Positions 53,044 through 62,203 are shown, counted from the stretch's first letter. The stretch: DNA of 64,000 bases from Dactylosporangium sucinum (GCF_014647515.1 NZ_BMPI01000004.1:262373-326372); one strand, 5' to 3'. The notes: generated by a model not told the origin, from the letters alone. Numbers and translations: made by a program.

Positions 53044-53811
53044 TCACTGCTGGCTGTACATGGCGGCCGGGGCCTCGACCACCTTCGAGCCGGTTGGCTT
53101 CGTGATGGTGATCGGCGAGCCGAAGTCCGAGAGCTTCAGGTTGTACTCGCCGTCCTTGCCGTCGGCGATGTTGGGCAGCGTGGTGTTGAACTCGGCCAGG
53201 TAGCCCTGCTCGTTGACGGACGCGGTGAACTTCACCGCGTTGGCTCGGTTGGCCGCGGCCGCCAGCACGTAGTCGAGGAACTTCCGCGCGCCGGCCGTGG
53301 CGCCCTGCGCCTTCGTCAGGTCCAGGGTGCCGGTGAACGAGCCCGGCGCGGTCAACTTGACGTCCTTGACGCCGGTCAGCAGGGTCAGCGGGGTCACGAC
53401 GTCGGTGAACATGGCGAGCGGGCTCTTCGCGTCGAGCTTCGCGATCTTCAGGTGCATGGTCTTGCCCTTGAAGTCGCTCAGGCCGGCGAGGTACAGGTCG
53501 TCGGGGGTGGCGATGATCGTCATGCGATCGGTGCCCGATGCCTGCGCGATAGACCCGATTTTGTGCGTCGCATCGTAACTGCCCGTCATATCCTCTTCGG
53601 CCTTGTCGCCGGCGAGGACCACCTTCAGGTTGACCCCGGCGGTCTTGGCGACCGCGGCGGCCAGCACCGTCGCGGGTTCGGGCGCCGGAGACGCCGCGGA
53701 CGAGGCGGGCGCGGCCGCCGACCCGTCACCCGACCCGCCGGCGGAGCAGCCGGTCAGCGTGGCGACCAGGGCGGTGGCGAGCACCGAACCGACGATGAAT
53801 CTGGACAGCAT
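53044..53811 (-). CDS. LppX/LprA/LprG-like lipoprotein
   Basis: 255 residues. The lipobox is LTGCSAGG after a short signal helix, then a Ser/Ala/Pro linker. The mature domain (about 45-250) has the LppX_LprAFG pattern: AVAKTAGVNLKVVLAGDKAE, GSFTGTLDLTKAQGATAG and ADGKDGEYNLKLSDFGSP. Mycobacterial relatives carry lipids across the cell envelope. It is divergent from the SARP at 53998. Confidence 0.88.
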   Translation of the reverse strand: MLSRFIVGSVLATALVATLTGCSAGGSGDGSAAAPASSAASPAPEPATVLAAAVAKTAGVNLKVVLAGDKAEEDMTGSYDATHKIGSIAQASGTDRMTIIATPDDLYLAGLSDFKGKTMHLKIAKLDAKSPLAMFTDVVTPLTLLTGVKDVKLTAPGSFTGTLDLTKAQGATAGARKFLDYVLAAAANRANAVKFTASVNEQGYLAEFNTTLPNIADGKDGEYNLKLSDFGSPITITKPTGSKVVEAPAAMYSQQ

Positions 53812-53997
53812 TCGTCCCTCTCATGGATCGTTCTCACAGGCGACCGTCGGCCGCCGAGACATCGTCAAGGAGCCCGCTGCCGATTGACTGCCGTCGCGCT
53901 GCCGGGCACTGCGATCGCACTGCCGTCGGCGCGTTGTACCTGGCTGGAGGGGCAGCCGGACCACCCGTAGACTGTCCGGCGGCACAGGGAGGTCTGG

Positions 53998-55569
53998 GTG
54001 GCCGGGACGCCGGACGGGCAGGAGCTGCCGCGTTTTGAGATCCTCGGGCCCGTGCGCGCCTGGCGCGGCGAGGCGGAGCTCGACCTCGGGCCGGCGAAGC
54101 AGCGGGCGGTGCTGACCGCGCTTCTGATCAACGCGAACCGGCCGGTCCCGACGGCGCAGATCGTGGACGCGGTGTGGCAGGCGGAGCCGCCGGAGAACGG
54201 CGCGAACGTGGTGCAGAAGTACGTGGCCGGGCTGCGGCGGGTGCTGGAGCCCGACCGGTCGCCGCGAAGCCCGGGCAGCCTGCTCGCCTTGACCGACGCC
54301 GGATACCAGCTCTCGGTCGGCCCGGAGCGGCTGGATGCCGACGTCTTCCACAGGCATCTGCAGGAGGCGCAAGCCGCGCGAGCGGAGGGCCGGCTGGCCG
54401 ACGCCAGCGGGCTGCTACAGCGCGCGCTGGGACTCTGGCACGGCAGCGCGCTCGCCGGGTTGTCCGGCGCGCTGTTCGACGCGACCCGGGACCGGCTCGC
54501 CGAGAGCCGGGCGACCGCTCTGGAGTCCTGGGCGGCGCTGGAGATGGAGCGCGGCCACCACGCCCAGCTCATACCGAGGCTCGCCGAGCTGGTCGTCGAG
54601 TTTCCCTTGCGCGAGGAGCTGCGGTACCTGTCGATGCTGGCGCTGTACCGGTGCGGTCGGCAGCCGGAGGCGCTGGCCGCGTTCCGCGACGCCCGCCAGC
54701 TGCTCGCCGACGAGTTCGGCGTCGAACCCAGCGAGCGGCTGCAGGAGCTGCACCGCGGGATCCTGCGCGCGGAGCCCGCACTGGCCGCGTCCGGATCGCC
54801 ACGTCCGGCGGTCAACGGCCACCGGCACCAGCCGCCGGCCGTGCGCCCGCCGACCGCCGTGCTGCAGCTCACGGAGCTGCCGCCCGCTGTACTGCTGCCC
54901 GCCGTGCCGCCGCCCGCCCTACCACGATCCGGCTTTCCGGTCTGGCTGGCCGCCCTCATCGTGGGCGCCATACCGCTGCTGACGTGCGGTTTGACGAGTT
55001 GGGCGGTCGTCGGCGTCCTCGCCATCCGCTACCGCAGCCGGCTGCTGGGCCTCGCCGCGGCGGCGTTCCTCGCGCTGTTCGCGTTCTTCGTCATTGCCAT
55101 GGAGCTGGACGGTCCGGCATACGAAGCCGGGCCTTGGGCTGGCGCAGGGGTCGTTGCCCTCTTCGTGGCGACCGTGGGTGGCGCGGTGGCCAGCGCACTC
55201 ATCATCATCCGCCCGCCCGGCCGCCTTCCGGAGCCGTCCGCGGCGGTCGAGCTGACCCGGAGGGTACGGCGGGAGCAGGCGCGGCAGCTCGTCAACCACC
55301 ATCCGTCGATCGCGCGTGAGCTGCGCATCGGGCGGCCCGACCTGTCGCGCACGTTCGACGACGGCGGCCTGGTCGACATCAACACCGCCCCGGAGACCAT
55401 CATCGCGTCGCTGCACGGGATCGGTCCGGACGACGCCCAGCGGATCGTCGCCGACCGGTACCTGCGCGGCCCGCTGACCTCGGTCGACGAGCTGGTCACC
55501 CGGAACCTCGTGCACTGGTCGGTGGCCCGGGTGCTGGGCGAGACCCTGGTAGCGGTACCGCCCGACTGA
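53998..55569 (+). CDS. SARP regulator fused to membrane helices and a helix-hairpin-helix domain
   Basis: 523 residues, GTG start. An OmpR-like DNA-binding domain (about 12-105; RFEILGPVRAWRGEAELDLG, IVDAVWQAEPPENGANVVQK) and BTAD (112-255) are followed by a Pro-rich linker. Three or four membrane helices follow (312-404; WLAALIVGAIPLLTCGLTSW, GLAAAAFLALFAFFVIAMEL). The C-terminus (458-505) is a ComEA-type HhH: VDINTAPETIIASLHGIGPD followed by DAQRIVADRYLRGPLTSVDELV in part. A membrane-tethered SARP with a second nucleic-acid-binding fold is unusual. No stop or frame change breaks the chain. Confidence 0.88.
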   Translation: MAGTPDGQELPRFEILGPVRAWRGEAELDLGPAKQRAVLTALLINANRPVPTAQIVDAVWQAEPPENGANVVQKYVAGLRRVLEPDRSPRSPGSLLALTDAGYQLSVGPERLDADVFHRHLQEAQAARAEGRLADASGLLQRALGLWHGSALAGLSGALFDATRDRLAESRATALESWAALEMERGHHAQLIPRLAELVVEFPLREELRYLSMLALYRCGRQPEALAAFRDARQLLADEFGVEPSERLQELHRGILRAEPALAASGSPRPAVNGHRHQPPAVRPPTAVLQLTELPPAVLLPAVPPPALPRSGFPVWLAALIVGAIPLLTCGLTSWAVVGVLAIRYRSRLLGLAAAAFLALFAFFVIAMELDGPAYEAGPWAGAGVVALFVATVGGAVASALIIIRPPGRLPEPSAAVELTRRVRREQARQLVNHHPSIARELRIGRPDLSRTFDDGGLVDINTAPETIIASLHGIGPDDAQRIVADRYLRGPLTSVDELVTRNLVHWSVARVLGETLVAVPPD

Positions 55570-55752
55570 CCCAGATCGGCAGGACGTACGCAACTCCTGG
55601 CCGATCGTCGGCTGTATCCGACATCAGCCCATTGGCGCCGTTTGTGGACCGCTCCGGCCGGATCGAGCCGGGTCGCCGTGCATGGAGCCGGGCAACCGTG
55701 CGGGGCCCGCCGTGCGACGTTCCGGTGCGGGGGCGTCCACGAAGGGAGTCGG

Positions 55753-56241
55753 ATGAAGCAAGACGACGAAACCGCGTACCGCGACTATGTGTCGGCGCGG
55801 CTCGATCGGCTGAGACGTACCGCGTTCCTGTACTGCCGGGACTGGCACACCGCGGACGACCTCGTCGGGGTCACGGTCGGCAAGCTGTACCAGCACTGGG
55901 GGCGTGCGCAGCGGGCCGACAACCTCGACGCCTACGTGCACGGAATCCTGGCCCACGCGTGGCTGGACGAGCGGCGCCGGCCCTGGCGTCGTGAGTTCGC
56001 CGTCGCGGACTTCCCCGACCACCCGGCCCCGGCCGGCACGGTGGACGCCGGCGACGTGCTCGGGCTGCTGGCCGGCCTGCCCCCGCGCCGCCGGGCCTGC
56101 GTGGTGCTGCGCTTCTACTGCGACCTGTCGGTCGATCAGACCGCGGGGATCCTCGGCATTTCGTCCGGAACCGTCAAAAGTCAGACCGCCCGGGCGCTCG
56201 AGACGCTGCGGGTGCTGGCCGCTCACTTGATTGAGGAGTAG
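55753..56241 (+). CDS. SigE-family ECF sigma factor (second copy)
   Basis: 162 residues from ATG 55753 behind GGGAG. Region 2: LRRTAFLYCRDWHTADDLVG followed by VTVGKLYQHWGRA. Region 4: LPPRRRACVVLRFYCDLSVD followed by QTAGILGISSGTVKSQTARA. GCAACC at 55692-55697 upstream may be part of a self-activating promoter. The gene is followed 3 bp later by its likely membrane partner. Confidence 0.92.
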   Translation: MKQDDETAYRDYVSARLDRLRRTAFLYCRDWHTADDLVGVTVGKLYQHWGRAQRADNLDAYVHGILAHAWLDERRRPWRREFAVADFPDHPAPAGTVDAGDVLGLLAGLPPRRRACVVLRFYCDLSVDQTAGILGISSGTVKSQTARALETLRVLAAHLIEE

Positions 56242-56244
56242 CGC

Positions 56245-57090
56245 ATGCACGACATCTTCGACGAGGCGATCGGCGCCTCGCCACCCAGTCGGATCGACAT
56301 CGACGCGGTGATCGTCCGCCGCCGGCGGATGGTCCAGCTGCGCGCGGCCGGTGGGGTCGGCGGCGTGGTCGCGGCGATCGCGGCGGTCGCGGTCGTGGTC
56401 GGCGTCTCCGGCGGCGGTGCGGCGACCCAGCCTCCCGGCAACGCCGGCCATTCGAGCGCCGCCACTTCGACAGGGGCCTCGGCGGCGTCGCTGCCGACCC
56501 GGCCGCCCGAGTCCCCGCAGCAGACCATGCAGCGGCTCACGGTCACCGTGACGAGCCGGCTCACGGCCCTGCTGCCCGGCGTCCAGCTCTCGGACTGGCG
56601 GAGCCAGGCGCCCGGGGTTCGGGTGTACCCGCGCGATGCCGAGCCGGACAGCTACCTCTCCGTCCTGCGGGTCACGACCGATGCGGGCAGCGGCGTGTTC
56701 ACGCTCGTGTCGGCGCCCCGGACGACGGCCAGCCCGTCGGCGTCGCCGACCGGGCCGTTGACCGAGCGCCCGAAGCCGCCCACGACGTGCGCGGATTTCT
56801 GGGCCGGCTCGCAGACCGCGCCGGCGCATCCCGACGACCGTCAGTGCACTGCCGGCACGGGTCCGGACGGACAGCTCGTGCTGTCCGCGGTGGAGAAGCT
56901 GACCGCCGACGCGATCCGGTACGGGGTGGTCGTGCTCTGGGCCGATGCCTACGTCGAGGTGACCCTGGACAACTACTTCAAGGGCTGGGAGGGCGATGGT
57001 GATCCGCCGACCATGACGTTCATGCCGAGCCCGCAGCTTACCCTGGAGCAGCTGGGAAGCCTCGCGTGCGATCCCGAGCTGGCGTCCTGA
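56245..57090 (+). CDS. Membrane partner of the SigE-like factor
   Basis: 281 residues. Cytoplasmic N-terminus (MHDIFDEAIGASPPSRIDID), one membrane helix (AAGGVGGVVAAIAAVAVVVG), a Ser/Thr/Pro linker and an extracytoplasmic domain with two Cys (PPTTCADFWAGSQ and DDRQCTAGTGPDG). It has the same layout as the 30179-31180 protein. Likely regulates or senses for the sigma factor; no anti-sigma motif is recognisable. Confidence 0.8.
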   Translation: MHDIFDEAIGASPPSRIDIDAVIVRRRRMVQLRAAGGVGGVVAAIAAVAVVVGVSGGGAATQPPGNAGHSSAATSTGASAASLPTRPPESPQQTMQRLTVTVTSRLTALLPGVQLSDWRSQAPGVRVYPRDAEPDSYLSVLRVTTDAGSGVFTLVSAPRTTASPSASPTGPLTERPKPPTTCADFWAGSQTAPAHPDDRQCTAGTGPDGQLVLSAVEKLTADAIRYGVVVLWADAYVEVTLDNYFKGWEGDGDPPTMTFMPSPQLTLEQLGSLACDPELAS

Positions 57091-57174
57091 GCAGGGCGCA
57101 CCGAGCAGGCGCTTGAGCAGGCGCCCGAGCGGGGCGCCCCGAGCCAGGGCGCCCCGAGCGGCTCAGCCAGAGCG

Positions 57175-58386
57175 TCAGCGGAGGGCCGCTGCCTTCGCCT
57201 CCAGGTAGCGCTGCTCCGGGAGGCTCGTCGTGCGGCGCGCGGCCAAGCCGTACCACTCCCTTGCCTCGTCGCGGCGGCCCGCTCGCTCCAGCAGGTGGGC
57301 GCGCACCGCGGCCAGGCGGTGGTGCTTCGCCATCCGTGCGTCGTCGTCCAGCGGGGCGATCATGTGCAGCGCCGCCTCCGGGCCCTTCACCATCGACAGC
57401 GCCACCGCGTGGTTCAGCGTCACCATCGGGTTCGGGGCCACGCGGGCCAGGAGCTGATACAGGCCCACGATCTGGAGCCAATCGGTTTCGGAAGCGTGGG
57501 GTGCCTCGTCGTGGACGGCCGCGATCGCGGCCTGGAGCTGGTACGGGCCCGGTGGCCCCTGCGGGAGGGTCTGCGTGAGCAGCGCTACGCCCTCGTCCAG
57601 CATCGGGCGCAGCCACAGCGTCCGGTCCTGGTCGGCCAGCGGGACGAGCGTGCCGTCGGGCCGCGCCCGGGCCGGGCGGCGGGCGTCGGTCAGCAGCATC
57701 AGGGACAGCAGGCCGGCGACCTCGCCATCGGCAGGCAGCAGGCGGTGCACCTCGCGGGTCAGGCGGATCGCCTCCGCGGTCAGGTCGCTGCGCTGCAGGT
57801 CGGCGCCCGAGCTCGTCGTGTAGCCCTCGTTGAACATGAGGTACAACACGTGCAACACGACCTGCAGGCGAGCCGCGCGCTCCTCGGCGGGTGGCATGGC
57901 GAACTGCGCGCCGGCCTGCTTGATCTTCTGCTTCGCGCGGCTGATGCGCTGGGCCATCGTGGCCTCGGGGACGAAGAAGGCGGCGGCGATCTCGGCCGTG
58001 GTCAGGCCGCCCACCGCGCGCAGGGTGAGGGCGAGCTGGGAGCCGGGTGACAACGAGGGGTGGCAGCACAGGAAGAACAGCGTGAGCGTGTCGTCGGAGG
58101 CGGCCGAAGGCGCCGGATCCAGCGGCTCCATCGAGGCGACCGCCGCCTCGCGGCGGCGGCGGGCGTCGTCGCTGCGGAACTGGTCGGTCAGGCGGCGGAC
58201 CGCCACCGTGATCAGCCAGCCGCGCGGGTTGGCCGGCACACCCTCGGACGGCCACTGCAGGGCGGCGGCGAGCAGCGCCTCCTGGACCGCGTCCTCGCAG
58301 GCGTCGAACTGACCGTACCGACGGATGAGCGTGCCCAGCACCTGAGGGGCCAGGGCACGCAGCTCATCCTCGACGGAGACGGTCAC
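57175..58386 (-). CDS. ECF42-like RNA polymerase sigma factor with C-terminal extension
   Basis: 403 residues, GTG start. Sigma region 2: RYGQFDACEDAVQEALLAAA; region 4: SQLALTLRAVGGLTTAEIAA followed by AFFVPEATMAQRISRAKQKI. A ~200-residue DUF6596/TPR-like extension follows (LYLMFNEGYTTSSGADLQRS; ARVAPNPMVTLNHAVALSMV), the mark of ECF42. ECF42 genes usually sit beside a DGPF/YCII protein; none is seen here. TAGACAT about 10 bp upstream and lack of a spaced ribosome site suggest a leaderless start. Confidence 0.93.
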   Translation of the reverse strand: MTVSVEDELRALAPQVLGTLIRRYGQFDACEDAVQEALLAAALQWPSEGVPANPRGWLITVAVRRLTDQFRSDDARRRREAAVASMEPLDPAPSAASDDTLTLFFLCCHPSLSPGSQLALTLRAVGGLTTAEIAAAFFVPEATMAQRISRAKQKIKQAGAQFAMPPAEERAARLQVVLHVLYLMFNEGYTTSSGADLQRSDLTAEAIRLTREVHRLLPADGEVAGLLSLMLLTDARRPARARPDGTLVPLADQDRTLWLRPMLDEGVALLTQTLPQGPPGPYQLQAAIAAVHDEAPHASETDWLQIVGLYQLLARVAPNPMVTLNHAVALSMVKGPEAALHMIAPLDDDARMAKHHRLAAVRAHLLERAGRRDEAREWYGLAARRTTSLPEQRYLEAKAAALR

Positions 58387-58396
58387 TCCTAGATGT

Positions 58397-59044
58397 CTAC
58401 ACCACCGTCGGCCTGGCCTTGTCGGTCGCCAGCTTCACGGCGATGAGGCCCAGGAGCGTCCCGGTCACGTACCGCTGGACCCGCAGCCAGGCCGGCCGCT
58501 TCGCCAGGAACACCGCGATGGTCCCGGCGGCGAGCACGATCGCCGTGTTCACCAGCATGCTGATCGCGATCTGCACCCCGCCGAGCACGAACCCCTGCAC
58601 CAGCAGGTGCCCGGCCCGCACGTCGACGAACTGCGGGATGAGCGACGCGTACATGATCGCGGCCTTGGGGTTGAGCAGGTTGGTGAGCAGGCCCATCGTG
58701 AACAGTTTGCGGTTCGAGTCGGTCGGCAGCTCCGTGTCCAGGGCGAACACCGAGGTGCCGCCGGGGCGCACCGCCTGCCAGGCGAGCCAGGCGAGATAGC
58801 CGGCGCCGGCCAGCTTCACCGCCAGGTACAGGCCGGGGACCGTGGCGAAGACCACGGACAGGCCGAGCGTCGCGAGCGTCAGGTAGACGAGGAAGCCGAC
58901 GGCGACCCCGCCGAGGGAGATCAGTCCGGCCCGGCGTCCCTGCGAGATCGACCGTGACACGAGGTACATCATGTTGGGCCCGGGCGTGAGGACCATGCCC
59001 AACGCGACGAGGGTGACGCCGAGAACCGCACCGACCGTGACCAT
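58397..59044 (-). CDS. LysE/RhtB-family exporter
   Basis: 215 residues from ATG 59044. Six membrane helices with the family signature VALGMVLTPGPNMMYLVSRS and QGRRAGLISLGGVAVGF, then GLLTNLLNPKAAIMYASLIP and QFVD. Exports amino acids or related small molecules. 10 bp downstream of it begins the 3' side of the sigma gene's start region; the sigma gene is transcribed away on the same strand. Confidence 0.92.
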   Translation of the reverse strand: MVTVGAVLGVTLVALGMVLTPGPNMMYLVSRSISQGRRAGLISLGGVAVGFLVYLTLATLGLSVVFATVPGLYLAVKLAGAGYLAWLAWQAVRPGGTSVFALDTELPTDSNRKLFTMGLLTNLLNPKAAIMYASLIPQFVDVRAGHLLVQGFVLGGVQIAISMLVNTAIVLAAGTIAVFLAKRPAWLRVQRYVTGTLLGLIAVKLATDKARPTVV

Positions 59045-59094
59045 GATCCAGACGTTGCCGCAACAACACGCCGCAGTCGACGGCCAATTCGCGA

Positions 59095-59526
59095 TCAGAG
59101 GCCTTTCACCCAGCGGCGCCACTCCGGCTGTGCGCGGTACCCGCCGGCGGACCATGCGTGATGCGCGAGCACGTTGTCGTCGAGCACCATCGCGTCGGCG
59201 CGGCGCCCGCCGAACGCCCGGAAGCGCGCCTCGGCCGCGTCGAGCAGCAGCTTGCCGATGCCCTGGCGGCGCCGGTCGGGCCGGACCGCGAACCGGTAGA
59301 GGTGGCAGCGCCAGCCGTCGAAGCCCGCGATGAGCGAGCCGACGATCTCGTCGCCGTCGACGGCCAGCAGCAACGCCTGCGGATCGCGGCGGATCAGCGC
59401 GCTGACCGCGGCCGTGTCGTCGCCGACCCGGTTGGTGTCCTCGGCGGCGAGCTTCCAGAACGCGAGGAGGGCGGGAACGTCTCGTTCCACGGCGGGTCGC
59501 AGGTGCACCCGGCCAACGTACGTCAC
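59095..59526 (-). CDS. GNAT acetyltransferase
   Basis: 143 residues from GTG 59526; GTG 59508 is an alternative. The acetyl-CoA binding block is YRFAVRPDRRRQGIGKLLLD (R/Q-x-x-G-x-G/A). Upstream strand residues are LAVDGDEIVGSLIAGFDG, and the end is AHHAWSAGGYRAQPEWRRWV. Substrate unknown. Possibly co-transcribed with the LysE exporter (50 bp gap). Confidence 0.88.
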   Translation of the reverse strand: MTYVGRVHLRPAVERDVPALLAFWKLAAEDTNRVGDDTAAVSALIRRDPQALLLAVDGDEIVGSLIAGFDGWRCHLYRFAVRPDRRRQGIGKLLLDAAEARFRAFGGRRADAMVLDDNVLAHHAWSAGGYRAQPEWRRWVKGL

Positions 59527-59593
59527 GGGACGTACGCCGGGTTACGGCGAGACGTGCACGACAGACCGGCCGCTCGCCGGGACGCTGAGGAGC

Positions 59594-60229
59594 ATGCGAT
59601 TCACTCCGCGATGGCGCAAGGCGGTCCGCACCGCGCACGTGGTCACGTCCGTCGGGTGGCTCGGCGTCGACCTGGTGCTGCTGGCGCTCGGCATCGGCGG
59701 GCTGTCCGGCCTGGCCGACGCCGGCATGGTGTACCCGGCCATGGGGTACGTCGGCCTCGTCCTGTTCGTGCCGCTGACCTACCTGGTGTGGGTCGTCGGC
59801 GTGGTCAGCTCGATCGGCACGCCCTGGGGCCTGGTCACGTGGTGGTGGGTCCTGGTCAAGCTCGTGATCACCACGGTGATGGTCGGGCTCGTGACGTTCC
59901 TGCTGTACCCCAACCTCGCCGACGCCACCGCGCTGGGCGCCGCGATGCCGCAGCGGCAGCGGGTAGACATGATCATGGCGCCGAGCGTCTCAAGCACGCT
60001 GCTCCTGGTGGCGACGATCCTGTCGACGTACAAGCCCTGGGGCCGCCGCGGTAAGCGTCGCAACGCCCAGCAGGGCGATGACCGTGCCCGGCGCCAGCGC
60101 CTCGGCGAGCAGGCCGGCGACCGCCGGCAGGAGCCCCTGAGCGGTCATCAGGCCGGTGCCGAGCAGGGCAAAAGCCTGGCCGCCGCCATCCTCGGGCAGG
60201 GCGTCCCGGAACGCGGCCTGGACGCCTAG
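59594..60229 (+). CDS. DUF2269-like membrane protein with run-on tail
   Basis: 211 residues from ATG 59594 (GAGGAG upstream). The first ~150 residues form four membrane helices: TAHVVTSVGWLGVDLVLLAL, GYVGLVLFVPLTYLVWVVGV, WWWVLVKLVITTVMVGLVTF and SSTLLLVATILSTYKPWG. The last ~60 residues (RRGKRRNAQQGDDRARRQRL...) are polar and read entirely opposite the MFS gene, which suggests an ancestral stop was lost. Function unknown. Confidence 0.75.
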   Translation: MRFTPRWRKAVRTAHVVTSVGWLGVDLVLLALGIGGLSGLADAGMVYPAMGYVGLVLFVPLTYLVWVVGVVSSIGTPWGLVTWWWVLVKLVITTVMVGLVTFLLYPNLADATALGAAMPQRQRVDMIMAPSVSSTLLLVATILSTYKPWGRRGKRRNAQQGDDRARRQRLGEQAGDRRQEPLSGHQAGAEQGKSLAAAILGQGVPERGLDA

Positions 60230-61177
60230 GCCGAACGCGAACCCGACGCCGACGACCACGAGCGCGGCGACCAGGCCGACCCAGGGCGCGTCCGCGAGGA
60301 ACACGAGCAGGGGCGCTCCCATGGCGGCGATGAGGACCGGGACCAGGCGCTCCCGGGTCCGCGGCGCCACCAGCCGGCCGATGACCAGGTTGCCGGCGAT
60401 CATTCCCATCGGTACCGCGGCGAGCAGCCAACCGGCCGGGAGCCCGCGGTCGGCCGCATAGGGCACGATGAGGGCCTCCGCCCCGGTGATGAACCCCGAC
60501 GGCAGCCACTGGATCAGCAGCAGCCGCCGGATCGCCGGGTCCCGCAGCAGCTCGGCGTTGCCCCGGACGCTGGCCGCGATCAGCGCTCCCGTCCGGGCCG
60601 GCACCGCCAGCGCCGGCAGGCCGAGCCTCGTCCACAGGGCCGCGACGACGTGCCCCACCGCCGCGCACAGGATCGCCTGGCGCTCGCCCAGGGCGGCGAC
60701 CGCGATCCCGGCCCCGGCCAGGCCGGCGAGCTGAGCGAGCGACGAGGCCAGGTTCGACAGCGAGCGCCCGAGCACGTACGCGTCGCCGGGCAGCACCTCG
60801 GCGATGAGCCGGTTGGCCGCGCCGTGGAAGACCGGCGTCACGCAGGCGACCCCGGCCACCAGCACCAGGCAGGCCCACACCGGCATCGGCACGGTCGCGA
60901 GGGCGACAGCGGCGACGGCCTCGGCGAGGTAGCCGAGCGCGATCAGCCGGCGGGGCGGCACCCGGTCGGCGAGCGCCCCGAGCAGCGCGGAGCCGAAGAG
61001 CTGTGGCAGGAACGAGATGCCGTAGGCGAGGGCGGCGAGCGCCGGCGACTCGGTGGCGGCGTACACGAGCAGCGACAGCGCGACGATCCGCAGCGTGTCG
61101 GCGACGATCGCCAGGGTGCGGGCGCCGAACAGGACGCGGAACGGGGCTACTCGCCAGACTTCGCGGTACGTGGTCAC
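59990..61177 (-). CDS. MFS exporter
   Basis: 395 residues, GTG start, 12 predicted helices. The motif-A loop is GSALLGALADRVPPRRLIAL, and VFHGAANRLIAEVLPGDAYV is typical of the DHA3/enterobactin-exporter-like group. Likely exports a drug or metabolite. Divergent from the winged-helix regulator at 61244, which probably controls it. Confidence 0.92.
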   Translation of the reverse strand: MTTYREVWRVAPFRVLFGARTLAIVADTLRIVALSLLVYAATESPALAALAYGISFLPQLFGSALLGALADRVPPRRLIALGYLAEAVAAVALATVPMPVWACLVLVAGVACVTPVFHGAANRLIAEVLPGDAYVLGRSLSNLASSLAQLAGLAGAGIAVAALGERQAILCAAVGHVVAALWTRLGLPALAVPARTGALIAASVRGNAELLRDPAIRRLLLIQWLPSGFITGAEALIVPYAADRGLPAGWLLAAVPMGMIAGNLVIGRLVAPRTRERLVPVLIAAMGAPLLVFLADAPWVGLVAALVVVGVGFAFGLGVQAAFRDALPEDGGGQAFALLGTGLMTAQGLLPAVAGLLAEALAPGTVIALLGVATLTAAAPGLVRRQDRRHQEQRA

Positions 61178-61186
61178 GTTCTAGAG

Positions 61187-61234
61187 ATTCGAGTCCGCGC
61201 TCCGGCCGGTCGAATGTTACGTCCAGGGGCGTAA
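61187..61234. promoter_or_regulatory. Candidate operators between MFS and regulator genes
   Basis: Two inverted repeats lie in the 66-bp divergent region: ATTCGA (61187-61192) with TCGAAT (61210-61215), and TTACG (61217-61221) with CGTAA (61230-61234). Either could bind the ArsR-like regulator. Confidence 0.35.
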
Positions 61235-61243
61235 GGTCGGGGC

Positions 61244-62203
61244 ATGCTGCGGCTCGTCGTGGACCACGCCGACCTGCTGCACACCCGGTTCGGCGTGTCG
61301 CCGCTGGCCGAGCTGGGCGCCCTGCTGCGCAAGCTGGCCGGCCTGGCGCCGCTCGGGCGGTTCGAGCGGCTGCGGCCGGCGTTCGAGCGGCTGCGCGCCA
61401 CGACCGACCTCGACGCGGTGCTGGCCCTGCAGTCGGCGCGGCACGGCGCGGACTTCGTCGCCCCGCCGCCGGCCGGGATGCAGCAGACCTGGGCGGACGA
61501 CATCGCGACCGTCCGGGCGACCCCGCTGGACGTCGCGCGGGCCGAGCTTCCGCACCGGGCTTCCCCGGCGGTACTGCGGGTGTTCGAGTCTCCCGACGTG
61601 GTCGCCCGGATCGCGGACGCGCTCGAGGCCGCGTGGGAGACGCTGCTCGCCGCGGACTGGCCGCAGCTGCGCGCCATCTGCGAGAGCGACGTCGTTCACC
61701 GCGCCGGCCGGCTCGGCCACGGCGGCTGGGCGGCGGCGTTCGACGGCCTGCACTCGTCGGTCCGCTGGCACGCCGGCGCGATCGAGGTCTCCGGCGGCCC
61801 GGGCGTCCGCACGGTGGCCTCCGACGGCACCGGCCTGCTGCTGGTCCCGTCCGCGCTCGTGTGGCCGGGGATCGCCACGTACGTCGACCCGCCCTGGCGG
61901 CGCGCGATCGTCTACCCCGCGCGCGGCGTCGGCTCCGCGTTCGTGTCGTCGCCGTCGGCGCTCGCCGACCTGATCGGCAAGTCGCGCGCCCGGCTGCTGG
62001 TCGCGCTCGAGACCCCGGCCAGCACGACGCAGCTGGCGCTGGGGCTCGGGCTCGCGACCGGCGCCGTCGGCGACCACCTCGCGGTGCTGCGCCGGGCCGG
62101 CCTGGTCCGCGCGGTCCGCTCCGGCCGGTCGGTGCTCTACCGGCGCACCCCGCTCGGTGACGCGTTGGTCGTTGTGCCGGTCCGCGACGGCCCACCGCAC
62201 TAG
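61244..62203 (+). CDS. DUF5937/ArsR-like winged-helix regulator
   Basis: 319 residues. The N-terminal ~220 residues are a DUF5937-type domain (RFGVSPLAELGALLRKLAGL; VWPGIATYVDPPWRRAIVYP). The C-terminal winged helix reads KSRARLLVALETPASTTQLA, LGLGLATGAVGDHLAVLRRA and GLVRAVRSGRSVLYRRTPLG. Such proteins typically repress an adjacent MFS exporter, exactly the layout here. Confidence 0.9.
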   Translation: MLRLVVDHADLLHTRFGVSPLAELGALLRKLAGLAPLGRFERLRPAFERLRATTDLDAVLALQSARHGADFVAPPPAGMQQTWADDIATVRATPLDVARAELPHRASPAVLRVFESPDVVARIADALEAAWETLLAADWPQLRAICESDVVHRAGRLGHGGWAAAFDGLHSSVRWHAGAIEVSGGPGVRTVASDGTGLLLVPSALVWPGIATYVDPPWRRAIVYPARGVGSAFVSSPSALADLIGKSRARLLVALETPASTTQLALGLGLATGAVGDHLAVLRRAGLVRAVRSGRSVLYRRTPLGDALVVVPVRDGPPH

